From positions 1,747,174 through 1,811,173 of the forward strand of contig CP151667.1 in assembly GCA_038400315.1 (NCBI GenBank): 64,000 nt of DNA. Direction: 5' to 3'. Shown here one piece after another: positions 28,026 to 36,222 of the stretch (its first letter is position 1; each line of letters opens with the position of its first letter). Made by a program: the position numbers and the translations under genes. The notes beneath the pieces were generated by a model that saw only the letters and a list, made by a program, of their open reading frames with translations, did no database searches and had not been told where the DNA came from. The DNA is from Isosphaeraceae bacterium EP7 (lineage in GTDB: Bacteria; Planctomycetota; Planctomycetia; Isosphaerales; Isosphaeraceae).

Positions 28026-28316
28026 TCATCCCGTCGAATCCTCGACATCGGGGCAATCGTCGTGCCGCCCGGGGCCGCCGTCGGGCCTCGCTGTGTCTCC
28101 GGGCGAGCCGGGGCGGTCGACCAGTTGCAACCCAGCGGAGCTGAGGCGGCTGAGGATGATCGGCCAGTTCTTCTTGAAGCTCTGGGACTCCATGGTGTGC
28201 GAGCACTCGATCGTCTCGCGATCGAACCGGCCGATGACCCGGACCCCGCCCGCCGTGTGGATCAGGGCCCGCTTCACCTGATTCACGCTCTTCGCCACGA
28301 CGAAGAATCGTCCCAT
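28026..28316 (-). CDS. Small conserved-looking protein, unknown
   Basis: 96 residues from ATG 28316. The first 60 (GRFFVVAKSVNQVKRALIHT, then GGVRVIGRFDRETIECSHTM) look like a folded alpha/beta domain with normal residue usage. The last 30 are polar and Pro/Gly-rich and may be disordered. I do not recognise the family. It lies between the DUF971 gene (divergent) and the YbdK-type gene (same strand, 116 nt downstream). Confidence 0.55.
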   Translation of the reverse strand: MGRFFVVAKSVNQVKRALIHTAGGVRVIGRFDRETIECSHTMESQSFKKNWPIILSRLSSAGLQLVDRPGSPGDTARPDGGPGRHDDCPDVEDSTG

Positions 28317-28403
28317 CGCTGCCCCCGGTTCCCGCGGCCTTACGCCATGTGATACGCTCGGACACGACGAGCATACCGTGAACCCCTCCCGAGCCCAAAG
28401 CCG

Positions 28404-28712
28404 ATGGCCGACGCCCCGACGAACATCCGGGCCCTGCAAGCCGAGCAGGTCCTTGAGCTGACCTGGCCCTCCGGCCAGACCGACCGCCTGCCGTACCGAG
28501 GCGTACGCGGCGAGTGCCCCTGTGCCTCGTGCAAGGACGAGTGGACAGGCGCCCAGATCCTCGACCCCGCCACGATCCGCGAAGACCTGAAGCTCGAAGG
28601 CATGGAGCCCGTCGGCACCTACGCGGTTCGGTTCTCCTGGAGCGACGGCCACTCCTCGGGGCTTTATACCTGGGAAACCCTGGAACGCCTCGGAGCGTCG
28701 GCCCGCCCGTGA
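28404..28712 (+). CDS. DUF971 protein
   Basis: 102 residues matching the small DUF971 fold, which is also the N-terminal domain of gamma-butyrobetaine hydroxylase: VLELTWPSGQTDRLPYRGVR, then GECPCASCKDEWTG, and SDGHSSGLYTWETLERL at the end. Stand-alone members are often encoded near Fe-S assembly genes (Mrp/ApbC), and the CxCxxC-like Cys group could bind metal. No such partner is nearby. Its stop codon overlaps the GTG start of the next gene (GTGA), which indicates translational coupling. Confidence 0.82.
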   Translation: MADAPTNIRALQAEQVLELTWPSGQTDRLPYRGVRGECPCASCKDEWTGAQILDPATIREDLKLEGMEPVGTYAVRFSWSDGHSSGLYTWETLERLGASARP

Positions 28713-29680
28713 CTCCTCCGCTCCTGACCGTGGCCATCCCCACGTTCAACGGCACCCGCCACCTGGCCGAGGCCGTCCGCTCGATCCTCGCCCAGGCCCA
28801 CGCCCCCTTCGACCTCCTCGTCTGCGACGACCGCTCGGACGACGGCACCACCGACCTCATCCGCGACCTCGCCGGCGACCGCGTTCGGATCGAGATCAAC
28901 CCCGAACGGCTGGGCCTTGCCGGCAACTGGAACCGCTGCGTCGAGCTGTCGCGCACCCCGCTCGTCGCCGTCTTCCATCAAGACGACATCATGCATCCGG
29001 GCCACCTCGCCGCCCGCCTGGCGAGGTTCGCCGCCCCCGACGGCGAAACCCTGGCCTTCGTCTGCGGGGCCGCCGACGTCATCGACCAGGACGGCAAGCC
29101 GGTCGACCCCGAGGTGGTGGAACACGGTGGGCTCGGTCCCGACGACCGGACCTACGCCGCCGGTGAATTGCCGACCTCTCTCGCGATTTCCAACCCGCTC
29201 CGCTGCTCCACCGTCACCCTGCGTGCTGAGGCCCACCGGCAGGCTGGGGGCTTCGACCCCGCCTTGCGTTACGTTGTCGACTGGGACTTCTGGATCCGCC
29301 TGGCCCGGGTCCACCCGGTCGCCTGGCTGGCGAGCCCGACCGTGTCGGTGCGATGGCATTCCGGCAGCGAGACCCATCGGTTCAAGGCCAGCACGGCCGA
29401 CCTCGACGAGACGCGGGCCCTGCTCGAACGGCTCGCGGCCGAAGATCGGGGGACCGTCCCGCCCGTGGCCCGGCGTCGCCTTGCCAGGGCCTACCTCAAC
29501 CGGGCGTATGACGCCTCGCACGCGGGGGCAGGGGCCCTGGGCCGCCGCTGCCTGGCCCAGTCCCTGGCCCTTAACCCGGCCCTCACCGCGACAATCCTCG
29601 CCGATCCAAGGCTCGCGGTCCGGATGTTGCGACTGGTCCCGGGCCTCGGGAGTGGGAACCGGGACATCCAGGCTCGTTGA
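28709..29680 (+). CDS. Family 2 glycosyltransferase
   Basis: 323 residues from GTG 28709, overlapping the DUF971 stop codon. GT-A fold: LTVAIPTFNGTRHLAEAVRS, LVCDDRSDDGTTDLIRDLA, and the DxD-like metal motif in VAVFHQDDIMHPGHLAARL. An acceptor-side WDFWIRLARVHPVAWLA follows. Such enzymes transfer a sugar from a nucleotide sugar at the cytosolic face, usually for polysaccharide or glycolipid synthesis. The last 80 residues are helical and hydrophobic. Substrate unknown. Confidence 0.87.
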   Translation: MTPPLLTVAIPTFNGTRHLAEAVRSILAQAHAPFDLLVCDDRSDDGTTDLIRDLAGDRVRIEINPERLGLAGNWNRCVELSRTPLVAVFHQDDIMHPGHLAARLARFAAPDGETLAFVCGAADVIDQDGKPVDPEVVEHGGLGPDDRTYAAGELPTSLAISNPLRCSTVTLRAEAHRQAGGFDPALRYVVDWDFWIRLARVHPVAWLASPTVSVRWHSGSETHRFKASTADLDETRALLERLAAEDRGTVPPVARRRLARAYLNRAYDASHAGAGALGRRCLAQSLALNPALTATILADPRLAVRMLRLVPGLGSGNRDIQAR

Positions 29681-29833
29681 AGATCGGCATGGAGTGCTCT
29701 CACCCGACTCTCGCGAATTCCCAAGGGCCTAGGCATCGGGTACAATTGATCCGTTCAGGACCCGTCGGGGGAGATGATCCGGCGATCCGCCGGTGCTCCT
29801 CCGAGGAGGTCCCGTCGCTTGAAGGAGACGATC

Positions 29834-30058
29834 ATGTCGGAACTCGGCAAGCACAAGCTCACGGACGCCCTCCCCCAGAAGCCGCACGAGAACGACGAGG
29901 ACAAGGGGGGCCAACCCCATCCGACGCACGACACCGTCGCCGAGCAGGCGCGCGAGCAGCAAAAGCTCGAGGAAGCCAAGAACGCTGAGGCGTCGATCCG
30001 CGACCGCATGGTCGACATCGGCCGCGGCAATCAACAGTCGGGCCGACAGGGTCAATAA
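29834..30058 (+). CDS. Small hydrophilic protein, unknown
   Basis: 74 residues, very polar and probably helical or disordered: KLTDALPQKPHENDEDKGGQ, then AEQAREQQKLEEAKNAEASI. No signal peptide or membrane segment is seen. GAAGGAG lies 7 nt before ATG 29834, the strongest reason to call it a gene. It may be a stress-related or desiccation-type hydrophilin, but that is a guess from composition. Confidence 0.6.
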   Translation: MSELGKHKLTDALPQKPHENDEDKGGQPHPTHDTVAEQAREQQKLEEAKNAEASIRDRMVDIGRGNQQSGRQGQ

Positions 30059-30438
30059 TTAGGCCATCCAGGCCCGTCGAGCCCTTTGAACCGCTTCGCC
30101 CGGCGCCAACACGCCGAGCGGCACGCGACTCAAGCCCGACCGACAATTCCTGGACTCGTGCCCAGGGCGCAATCGTCGGCAGCGCGGGCGCAAGGCGCCG
30201 CCTCTTCGACTCCGTATTGTCAAAGATCGAACCGGTTAAGAGTGACGCAGTTGGCCCAAGACCGGGCAAGACGGCTGGTCATTTGAGCAATTCTCGTAGG
30301 GTGGGCACTGCCCACCGCGGGGGCTTGCTCCTGGTGGGGGGTGCCCACCCTACGCAGAACTCCCAGGCTTACGGCAAACCGGTCCAGCTGATGGTCAACT
30401 GCGTCACCCCGATCGGAGACGGCGGGCTGTCTCTCGTT
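30059..30438. other. Intergenic region with one palindromic element
   Basis: 380 bases between two convergent genes. Apart from the inverted repeat at 30295-30354 no gene or site is recognised. Confidence 0.5.
30295..30354. repeat. Palindromic repeat with GTGGGCACTGCCCAC core
   Basis: Outer arms CGTAGGGTGGGCAC (30295-30308) and GTGCCCACCCTACG (30341-30354) are perfect reverse complements. Inside the left half is a second small palindrome, GTGGGC-ACT-GCCCAC. A degenerate relative (GTGGGC-ATC-GCCCAC) is at 34685-34699. It lies between convergent genes and may act as a terminator, but its structure is that of a dispersed REP-like element. Confidence 0.6.
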
Positions 30439-31761
30439 TCAGGCGGCCGGGGATGGCACCAGGCGGAGCAGATCCGGGCGAGGCGGCCGAACCAAGACCG
30501 TCGCGGGCCGGATGCGCCGTCGTTCGGGCATTGCGAGCGGCTTCGAGATCGATTGGAACGGGCTCGGAGCGACGAGCGAGCGGGCCAGGCGGCGGAGCAG
30601 GCCCGAGAGATGAGCTCGATCGGCGAACTGGGTCGGAGCCCCGCGATGGATTTGATCGGCCTGAGTGTCCCGGGCAACCCGACGGCGGGGGGCCGCGTTA
30701 CTCGAAGCCTTTGAGCCTTCGGCGCGGGGGCCCGGGGCGGGCTGGGGGCGTTCGGATCGAGGTACCGGATCGTGCCCCGCGCGATCCCGACCGGTTCCCG
30801 GGCCGGTCGTGGGGCCCTCGGGATCGGTAGGCGGGGGAGTCGAGTCGGGGTCCGTGACCGGACTCGGGACGGGGCCATTCCAGACGTAGGGGTAGGGGAC
30901 CTGGCGGGGGCGTTCGATGTAGTCGTGCGTCATGGTCGGGGCGGGCGCGGCCTTCTGGCGCCCCTTGTGGAGCATGTCCAGCGCCCAACGCTGACGGCGG
31001 TAGCTGGCAGTCTCGTACCGCCTGAGCAGGACCAGGCTGGGGTCGTCGGTGGCCATCAGGCCCATCGTGGCCGCCTCGCGCAAGTCATCATCGATCGCGT
31101 CGAGAGCCTCCTCCTGCCGCGCCGCGAGACCTTCCAGCTCGCACTCGACCAGATCCCGCAAGTGGGACATCAGGTCGGCCCCCGCGGGGGTGTCGAGCGG
31201 GCTGTCCATCGCGCGCAAGTCGGCATCAACCCCCATCAGATCCAGAGCCAGCGACCGTTGCTCATCGGTCCAATCCCCCGCCTTCTCCAGCACCTTGCCC
31301 AGCGCCCGCCAGCGCACGATCATCCAGTCGCATCCCGACGCGGTGGACGCAAGCCGGGCCGCAACCTCCTCCGGGCAACCCGCCAGCGTCTTACCCGGCT
31401 TCGCCACCTCGGCCCTCCGCTCATCGAGCCAGCAGGCCCCGGCCCGCCGAGCCCGGACATCACGCACCAGCCGCTCCTCGATCCGGCACCGATCGATCCG
31501 CACGCTCTCGTTCGCGATCGTCTCGACCAGCCCCATCTCGAACGCATTCATCGGCCGAAGCGACGACACCCACTGCTCGGCCCGTTCCCGGGTGGCCTGC
31601 GCCTCGTCCTCGGGCACAACCACCTCGGCCCCCGCCAGCCCATGAATCAAGCGATTCCGCCGAGACTGAGCCTTCCCCTCCTCGGTCCTCGGCCCGGTGC
31701 TGCGCATGGCATTGCGTCGATTGGCGTCAATTCGCCTCTGGCTCACTTCAATCTTGCCCAT
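30439..31761 (-). CDS. STGPRT/EEGK-type protein, unknown function
   Basis: 440 residues. The N-terminus RIDANRRNAMRSTGPRTEEG followed by KAQSRRNRLIHGL is a widely seen planctomycete opening of a protein family with no known function. The next 240 residues are helical and rich in Arg, Glu and Ala. The last 150 (from about PYPYVWNGPVPSP) are Pro/Arg-rich low complexity. No signal peptide or catalytic motif is seen. The STGPRT segment resembles a nucleic-acid-contacting basic motif, but this is only a suggestion. A TTGACA promoter candidate is found upstream at 32023-32051. Confidence 0.7.
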   Translation of the reverse strand: MGKIEVSQRRIDANRRNAMRSTGPRTEEGKAQSRRNRLIHGLAGAEVVVPEDEAQATRERAEQWVSSLRPMNAFEMGLVETIANESVRIDRCRIEERLVRDVRARRAGACWLDERRAEVAKPGKTLAGCPEEVAARLASTASGCDWMIVRWRALGKVLEKAGDWTDEQRSLALDLMGVDADLRAMDSPLDTPAGADLMSHLRDLVECELEGLAARQEEALDAIDDDLREAATMGLMATDDPSLVLLRRYETASYRRQRWALDMLHKGRQKAAPAPTMTHDYIERPRQVPYPYVWNGPVPSPVTDPDSTPPPTDPEGPTTGPGTGRDRAGHDPVPRSERPQPAPGPRAEGSKASSNAAPRRRVARDTQADQIHRGAPTQFADRAHLSGLLRRLARSLVAPSPFQSISKPLAMPERRRIRPATVLVRPPRPDLLRLVPSPAA

Positions 31762-32638
31762 GATGCTTCATCGCTTCCTGGGGTGCGGATTCGAGGGGGC
31801 CGAGTTCTCGCCGGCGTCGGCGGATCGGCACGGCCGACGTGACAGCACGAGAGATGGGGATCCGGCAATTTATATCCCTCAAGCGGGGAAAACCTTCCCG
31901 ACATAATCGCCAAATTAAAAAAAATGCGGAAGATTCTCGATTTCCGAATAACGGGGCTTGAGAAAAACGACCGGACAGGATGTGACCTTTCTCCTACGTA
32001 TCTTATTTGTCAAAACATGCAGTTTATCGAATGTCAATCAACGACTGTCAATCAGCCTGCCCGCCGCCCGCTTGCAACGGCGCGAGTCTTCCGATCAAGA
32101 GGCCGGAAGCAGGATTGATCCGGCAAGCCCGTTCTAGCGATTCCGGAACGTCGTCGACCACGCCGGCGACTCTGGTCGAGTTTGAGGACCGAATCGGTCA
32201 TTGTTCTCGGCTTGTTCCGGCGAAGTCGAGGAGAAGTCTTCGAGTAGATCCGCCGACCGCTCCAAGATTTCTTGATCCCTTGAATCGGATGGGGCCTTGC
32301 CAGTCTCCGGCCTCGAACGCCCGATTTTCGGGCGGAGCGGGCCCACCTCGTTGAACGGGAAAACAAAGACGAATGCCTCATTTTGCGCCCTTCGATGGCG
32401 CAATTGTCGAGCCGCAGGTCGAGGACTTGCTTGGGCGTCGCGAGCGTGTTATCAAGGCATCATGCAACGCGAGGGCCTCCGGCGGCATGCGACATATGGG
32501 GACGCCGACCCTACCTCGAGTCCCTTTATTTTTAAAGGTGATCATGAGGTCATGTTAGCATTGATCGAATTCCACTCGGCGATGCCCCATTGATTTCCCC
32601 CCCTCCGAAATGTGACAGAACCAGAGGAGGAACGGAGA
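31762..32638. other. Gene-poor, AT-richer divergent region
   Basis: 877 bases between the minus-strand STGPRT gene and the plus-strand sigma factor. Around 31,870-32,055 the base composition is clearly more AT-rich than the surroundings (a run of eight A at 31,917 and nearby). It contains direct repeats TGTCAATCA at 32032-32040 and 32046-32054. No convincing gene is seen. Confidence 0.45.
32023..32051 (-). promoter_or_regulatory. Candidate promoter with perfect TTGACA box
   Basis: Minus strand: TTGACA (32051-32046), 17-nt spacer, GATAAA (32028-32023), pointing to the STGPRT gene 260 nt away. A second TTGACA lies within the spacer because of the TGTCAATCA direct repeat, so the repeat may be either a doubled -35 or a regulator site. 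Confidence 0.35.
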
Positions 32639-33412
32639 ATGGCCCCGCAATCGTTCGAAGACACGAGCCCATCGGGAGGTGGGCTCGGGTATTCCGCGCG
32701 GCCTGGCACGGCAGCCCGAGAACGGGACGGCGGCACGGGGAGCCCGAGGGGTGACGTCGATTTCGATCGTCTTGACTGGGATCGGTTCTATGCCGATTGC
32801 AATGCGGTGATCGTGGCCGCCCTCGCGCGCCAGCCGATCCAACCGGCCGACCGGGAGGATTGCCGCCAGCAGATCTGGGTCGAACTCCTGACGTCGCGAA
32901 TGTCCGGGTTCCGCGGCGGCAATCTTCCCGCCTGGCTGACGACGCTCGCGCGGAACCGGGCGATCGACAAGGCCCGTCGGGCTCGCCGGCATCCGGTCGA
33001 ACTGCCGAGGCTCGAGCGGGAAGGGGCGTCGGCCGAGTCCTCGGAATCGAGCCCGGCGCAGCAGGCCGAGGCGGTCGTCCGGGTGGCGCTCGACCAGCTG
33101 GAGAAAGAGATCGAGTCGCTAAATTTCGCCATTTTTGTCCTCCACTCCATCGATGGTCTGTCGTTCGGCCAGATCGCCGGCGCATTGAGCCTGACCCCCG
33201 ACCAGGCCCGCGCACGGAATCATCGCACCAAGGCGAAATTCCGCCGGATCGTCGAGATGTCAGGCGCTCACGGCCAGGTTGAGGGAGAGGGTCGCGATAC
33301 GCCGACTCGTGCACTCGGGATCGCGTACTCCCCGAGGAGCAGCCATCGGCGGGATCAGTCGGCCGCGTGCGATATCGGGTGCTCCGTCACCACTCCGCCT
33401 CGCACGCGCTGA
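32639..33412 (+). CDS. ECF-like sigma-70 family sigma factor
   Basis: 257 residues from ATG 32639, preceded by AGGAGG at ideal spacing. Region 2 is QPADREDCRQQIWVELLTSR, continuing through NLPAWLTTLARNRAIDKARR. Region 4 is IDGLSFGQIAGALSLTPDQA, then ARARNHRTKAKFRRI, a helix-turn-helix for the -35 box. The N-terminal 45 residues and the last 55 are extra to a minimal ECF factor and look disordered; tails of this kind are frequent in planctomycete ECF groups. No anti-sigma factor is adjacent. The Gly-rich protein gene downstream is a possible target or partner. Confidence 0.85.
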   Translation: MAPQSFEDTSPSGGGLGYSARPGTAARERDGGTGSPRGDVDFDRLDWDRFYADCNAVIVAALARQPIQPADREDCRQQIWVELLTSRMSGFRGGNLPAWLTTLARNRAIDKARRARRHPVELPRLEREGASAESSESSPAQQAEAVVRVALDQLEKEIESLNFAIFVLHSIDGLSFGQIAGALSLTPDQARARNHRTKAKFRRIVEMSGAHGQVEGEGRDTPTRALGIAYSPRSSHRRDQSAACDIGCSVTTPPRTR

Positions 33413-33741
33413 GCCGCCAGAGCAAGTGCAGGCGGGCTGGGCCGACTCCTGGACCGAAACGCCTCGGGGCGAGGTCCGGTCCCTCGTCATAATATTAGAT
33501 GGGACGCGACGGATTCCTGGTGGACCCGCGCCGAGGCGGGCACGGATTTCGAGGCCCGTTTTAAAGACCCGCGAATCTGGCGAAGTATTTTAAAAAAACT
33601 CCCGATGCTGCGTAACAAAGCGTGAGCGTCGGCGATGAATGGGTAGAACTTGGGAGTTGCGACGGCGAAGTTGCAAAATAGGCCAGGACCTCTCCGGTCT
33701 AATCTGCGACTCGCGGCTTGAAATCAAGGCGGGAGATAGCC
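33413..33741. other. Intergenic region after the sigma factor
   Basis: 329 bases. TTTTAAAGACC near 33,560 and TATTTTAAAAAAAC near 33,590 form AT-rich islands that could hold a promoter for the next gene. No gene or clear motif is recognised. Confidence 0.35.
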
Positions 33742-34242
33742 ATGAGCACGATCACGGAACCCAGCATCGACCCGAATATCGAAGCCCAGGCCCGCGAACT
33801 CTATCTCCAGAAGCAGCGAGAGTTTCTCGATGCGATGAAAGGTCGCGAGGGCGACAACGCCGCAGCGGCGGCGCAGGACCTGGAAACGTTCGTCAAGTCC
33901 TCCGTGGGGATCACCTGCAAGATTTTGACCGTATCCGAGCCCTTCATCTGGGGCCAGGCGACGGCGGAGATCTATTACACGAGCAATGGCACCAAGCTGT
34001 CGTTCTACGGGACGGGGTGGGGAATTGGGCTCGGGGCTGGAGCAGGCGGCGGCGGAGGTCTTGGTACCGACGATCCGAACAACCTCGTCGGCGATACTCC
34101 CTTCGAAATCTTCTTCACCACGGTTCAAGCGACGATGGTTTGCTACAAATCAGACGGGGTCGTCATCAGCCTTTTCTGCCCCGGTGCATTCCCCGGAGCG
34201 GGATACCTGAAAGGCACCGGCACCTGGAAACTCGGATGGTGA
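33742..34242 (+). CDS. Glycine-rich beta-type protein, unknown
   Basis: 166 residues from ATG 33742 with GGGAGA upstream. A polar helical N-terminus (about 1-55, IEAQARELYLQKQREFLDAM) precedes a beta-rich domain with a glycine cluster (FYGTGWGIGLGAGAGGGGGL) and a Gly/Trp-ending strand (GYLKGTGTWKLGW). No signal peptide. The pattern of closely packed Gly in a small barrel resembles rhodococcal Vap-type proteins, but I cannot claim homology. It stands alone in a gene-poor stretch downstream of an ECF sigma factor. Confidence 0.55.
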   Translation: MSTITEPSIDPNIEAQARELYLQKQREFLDAMKGREGDNAAAAAQDLETFVKSSVGITCKILTVSEPFIWGQATAEIYYTSNGTKLSFYGTGWGIGLGAGAGGGGGLGTDDPNNLVGDTPFEIFFTTVQATMVCYKSDGVVISLFCPGAFPGAGYLKGTGTWKLGW

Positions 34243-34681
34243 GCGTGATGAGGCCCATCCCCTCAACCTCGGCCTGAGACCGATCCGCGGATCCGGGCCG
34301 GGGGTGTTGTCGGGAACCACGTGTGGCCCGGCCACCGAGCTGCCCCTCTAAACAAGTCCATCCGGATCAAATGTACCCGACTGGGCGGCCCGGCGTTGAC
34401 GCAATTCCGAGCGGCCGCGATGGTGACGTCGGGGAAAATAGAAGATTCCAAACTGTCGATAAGATCATGATTTCAGCCTGATCTGAGGCGTGTCCGGGTT
34501 CGGCTTCGGCATCTGTCAGATGATCCATGGTGATGTCGCGGCTCGATCAATCGCCGATAAACGTGTCAGACGTTCGCGAGATCCAAAGCCACTCGCATCG
34601 GCCCTTACCCATTAATTTATTATCATTCTAGATTGTAAAATCCCCCCCAAGACCGTACGGATCGGGGACATGGAGACGGGG

Positions 34682-34700
34682 AGGGTGGGCATCGCCCACG
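34682..34700. repeat. Short copy of the GTGGGC palindrome
   Basis: AGGGTGGGCATCGCCCACG shares the GGGTGGGCA-N2-GCCCAC core of the larger element at 30295-30354 but lacks its outer closing arm. Probably a remnant of the same dispersed family. Confidence 0.45.
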
Positions 34701-35121
34701 GCGTCCGGGTTCACGACGGCGGACTCCCGGATCAAGCTCAAGCGGCTGGACCCTGTCCCGGAACCCGTTGATTCGGGTGTGGCAGACGACTTGCGGTGAC
34801 GCCCGGGTCGCTGGGCATGGGGTGCCCGAAGCGTTGCATCGGTCGGCCCCTCTGGAGACGATCGCGTTGCCCGTTCGATCATGAATCGGGCAGAGACCGC
34901 GAGTGTTCGTCGTGTGACCCCGCCAGGGTTTGCGAGCCTAAAAAAGAATATCAGTCATCGGCGCCAGATTGCGGTCAAGTCGAATCGGTGGGGAACCATT
35001 CGCCGTTTCGACGAAATCGGAAGAGGGCTTTCAGGTCTTGGAGCGTGGGACTGGTCGCGGCCCGGGCGGCGGGGAATTCGTCCGGAATGACCTTGCAGCT
35101 CGAATCGACGTTCGCTAGAAA

Positions 35122-35137
35122 CGTGATCTGAATCACA
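35122..35137. promoter_or_regulatory. CRP/FNR-family-like operator
   Basis: CGTGATCTGAATCACA matches TGTGA-N6-TCACA at nine of ten positions. A weak -10 box, CATAAA (35149-35154), follows. It lies 40 nt upstream of the PEP-CTERM gene start, where an activator of this family could sit. A single site of this length can occur by chance. Confidence 0.35.
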
Positions 35138-35177
35138 TCCTGATCGACCATAAATGCTCTGCAAATCAGGTGCACAG

Positions 35178-35990
35178 ATGCGAGCACTCAAGCAATTAAG
35201 ATCCGCGTTGATGGCGCTCGCCATCGTCGGAATCGCGACCTCGCAGTCCTCCGCCGGGGTGCTGTATGAGACCGGTTTCGAACCCCCGACGTTCACGCCG
35301 GGCCTGTTCCCGGGGCAGGACGGCTGGTTCGCGGGGCTCGGCCCGGACGCCGCCACGATCTCGACCGCGTTGCCGAAGGATGGGCTGCAGAGCGTGCGGA
35401 TCGATGGGTCGGAGCTTCAGGAATTCTCAGGATTCCACTTCGGCTCCTACGCTCGACCCCTGAACTACGACCCGCTCGCGAGCGGCACGCCGATCGTCGT
35501 CCTGTCTTCGGACATCAACCTGACCGGCACCGAATCCGCCACTTGCGGCCTCTCGGTCGGCCTGAGTGCCGTCTTGAACGGAGAGTTTGTCGCCAACATC
35601 CTGTTCGGCGTCCAGGGGCAGAACGGGACCCTCGTTTCCTACATCTCGAACATGGACGGTTTCTCGATTAACGGCCCGGCGTACACGTTCGGCGAATGGG
35701 CGAACGTGACGGCCGTCTTCGACTTCGCGAACAGGACGGCCACCGGCTACTTCAACGGCCAGCTCATCGGCGAGGTGACCTTCACGGCCGGCATCGACGA
35801 GGGCATCCCGGCGATGAATATCGCCCTGGGATCGTCGGCTCCCATCCCCGGCACCATCGGCTATGTCGACAATTTCTCGCTCATTGCCGTCCCCGAACCC
35901 GGGACGTTGTTGATGCTGGGCATCGGAATCCTCGGCCTCGTCGGGCATACATCGCTCCGCGGCAGGGGATGGAGGGGGCGAGCCGCTTGA
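35178..35990 (+). CDS. PEP-CTERM secreted protein
   Basis: 270 residues from ATG 35178; an ATG at 35154 adds eight. Signal peptide: [20 protein letters not shown]. The middle is a beta-sandwich-like domain ([40 protein letters not shown]) of unknown ligand, reminiscent of concanavalin/LamG-like folds. The C-terminus has the full sorting signal: [19 protein letters not shown] followed by a basic RGRGWRGR tail. Such proteins are recognised by an exosortase and delivered to the cell surface or matrix. No exosortase gene is in the window. Confidence 0.85.
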   Translation: MRALKQLRSALMALAIVGIATSQSSAGVLYETGFEPPTFTPGLFPGQDGWFAGLGPDAATISTALPKDGLQSVRIDGSELQEFSGFHFGSYARPLNYDPLASGTPIVVLSSDINLTGTESATCGLSVGLSAVLNGEFVANILFGVQGQNGTLVSYISNMDGFSINGPAYTFGEWANVTAVFDFANRTATGYFNGQLIGEVTFTAGIDEGIPAMNIALGSSAPIPGTIGYVDNFSLIAVPEPGTLLMLGIGILGLVGHTSLRGRGWRGRAA

Positions 35991-36188
35991 AAGGTGGGCG
36001 CTCCGGATCGTTCGACCGGGCTCATCGGATCGATCCGGGTTGCGGGACGGATGCAGCGGCGGGGATTTGGGGGGCAGGTGTGATGTCGGCCGGATCGGGG
36101 GGGGCGAGGCGGCGAGGATGCATCGAGGTTCCCTTTCTCGTTGGCCGGATTCGGGCCTTGTGTCGGCATGGGTTGACGTGCGATCATG

Positions 36189-36217
36189 TTGGCTTGCGCC
36201 CGGCCGGCGCGTAGAAT
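36189..36217 (+). promoter_or_regulatory. Promoter directly in front of ygiQ
   Basis: TTGGCT (36189-36194), 17-nt spacer, TAGAAT (36212-36217). The expected start of transcription falls on or next to the ATG at 36223, so the message may be leaderless, or it may start at the ATG at 36247 with a 23-nt leader that has no ribosome site. Confidence 0.5.
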
Positions 36218-36222
36218 CGGCC

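Larger units (their letters stand above)
34243..35177. other. Long intergenic region
   Basis: 935 bases with no credible gene. It contains an AT-rich patch at about 34,612-34,640 (TTTATTATCATTCTAGATTG), a degenerate GTGGGC palindrome at 34685-34699, and a CRP-like inverted repeat at 35122-35137 next to the PEP-CTERM gene. Confidence 0.45.

Noticed and set aside
32134-32403. Minus-strand frame of 89 codons with a mildly protein-like N-terminus
   Set aside because: No ribosome site, no recognisable family, and a competing overlapping frame of equal length. Evidence too weak for a gene call.
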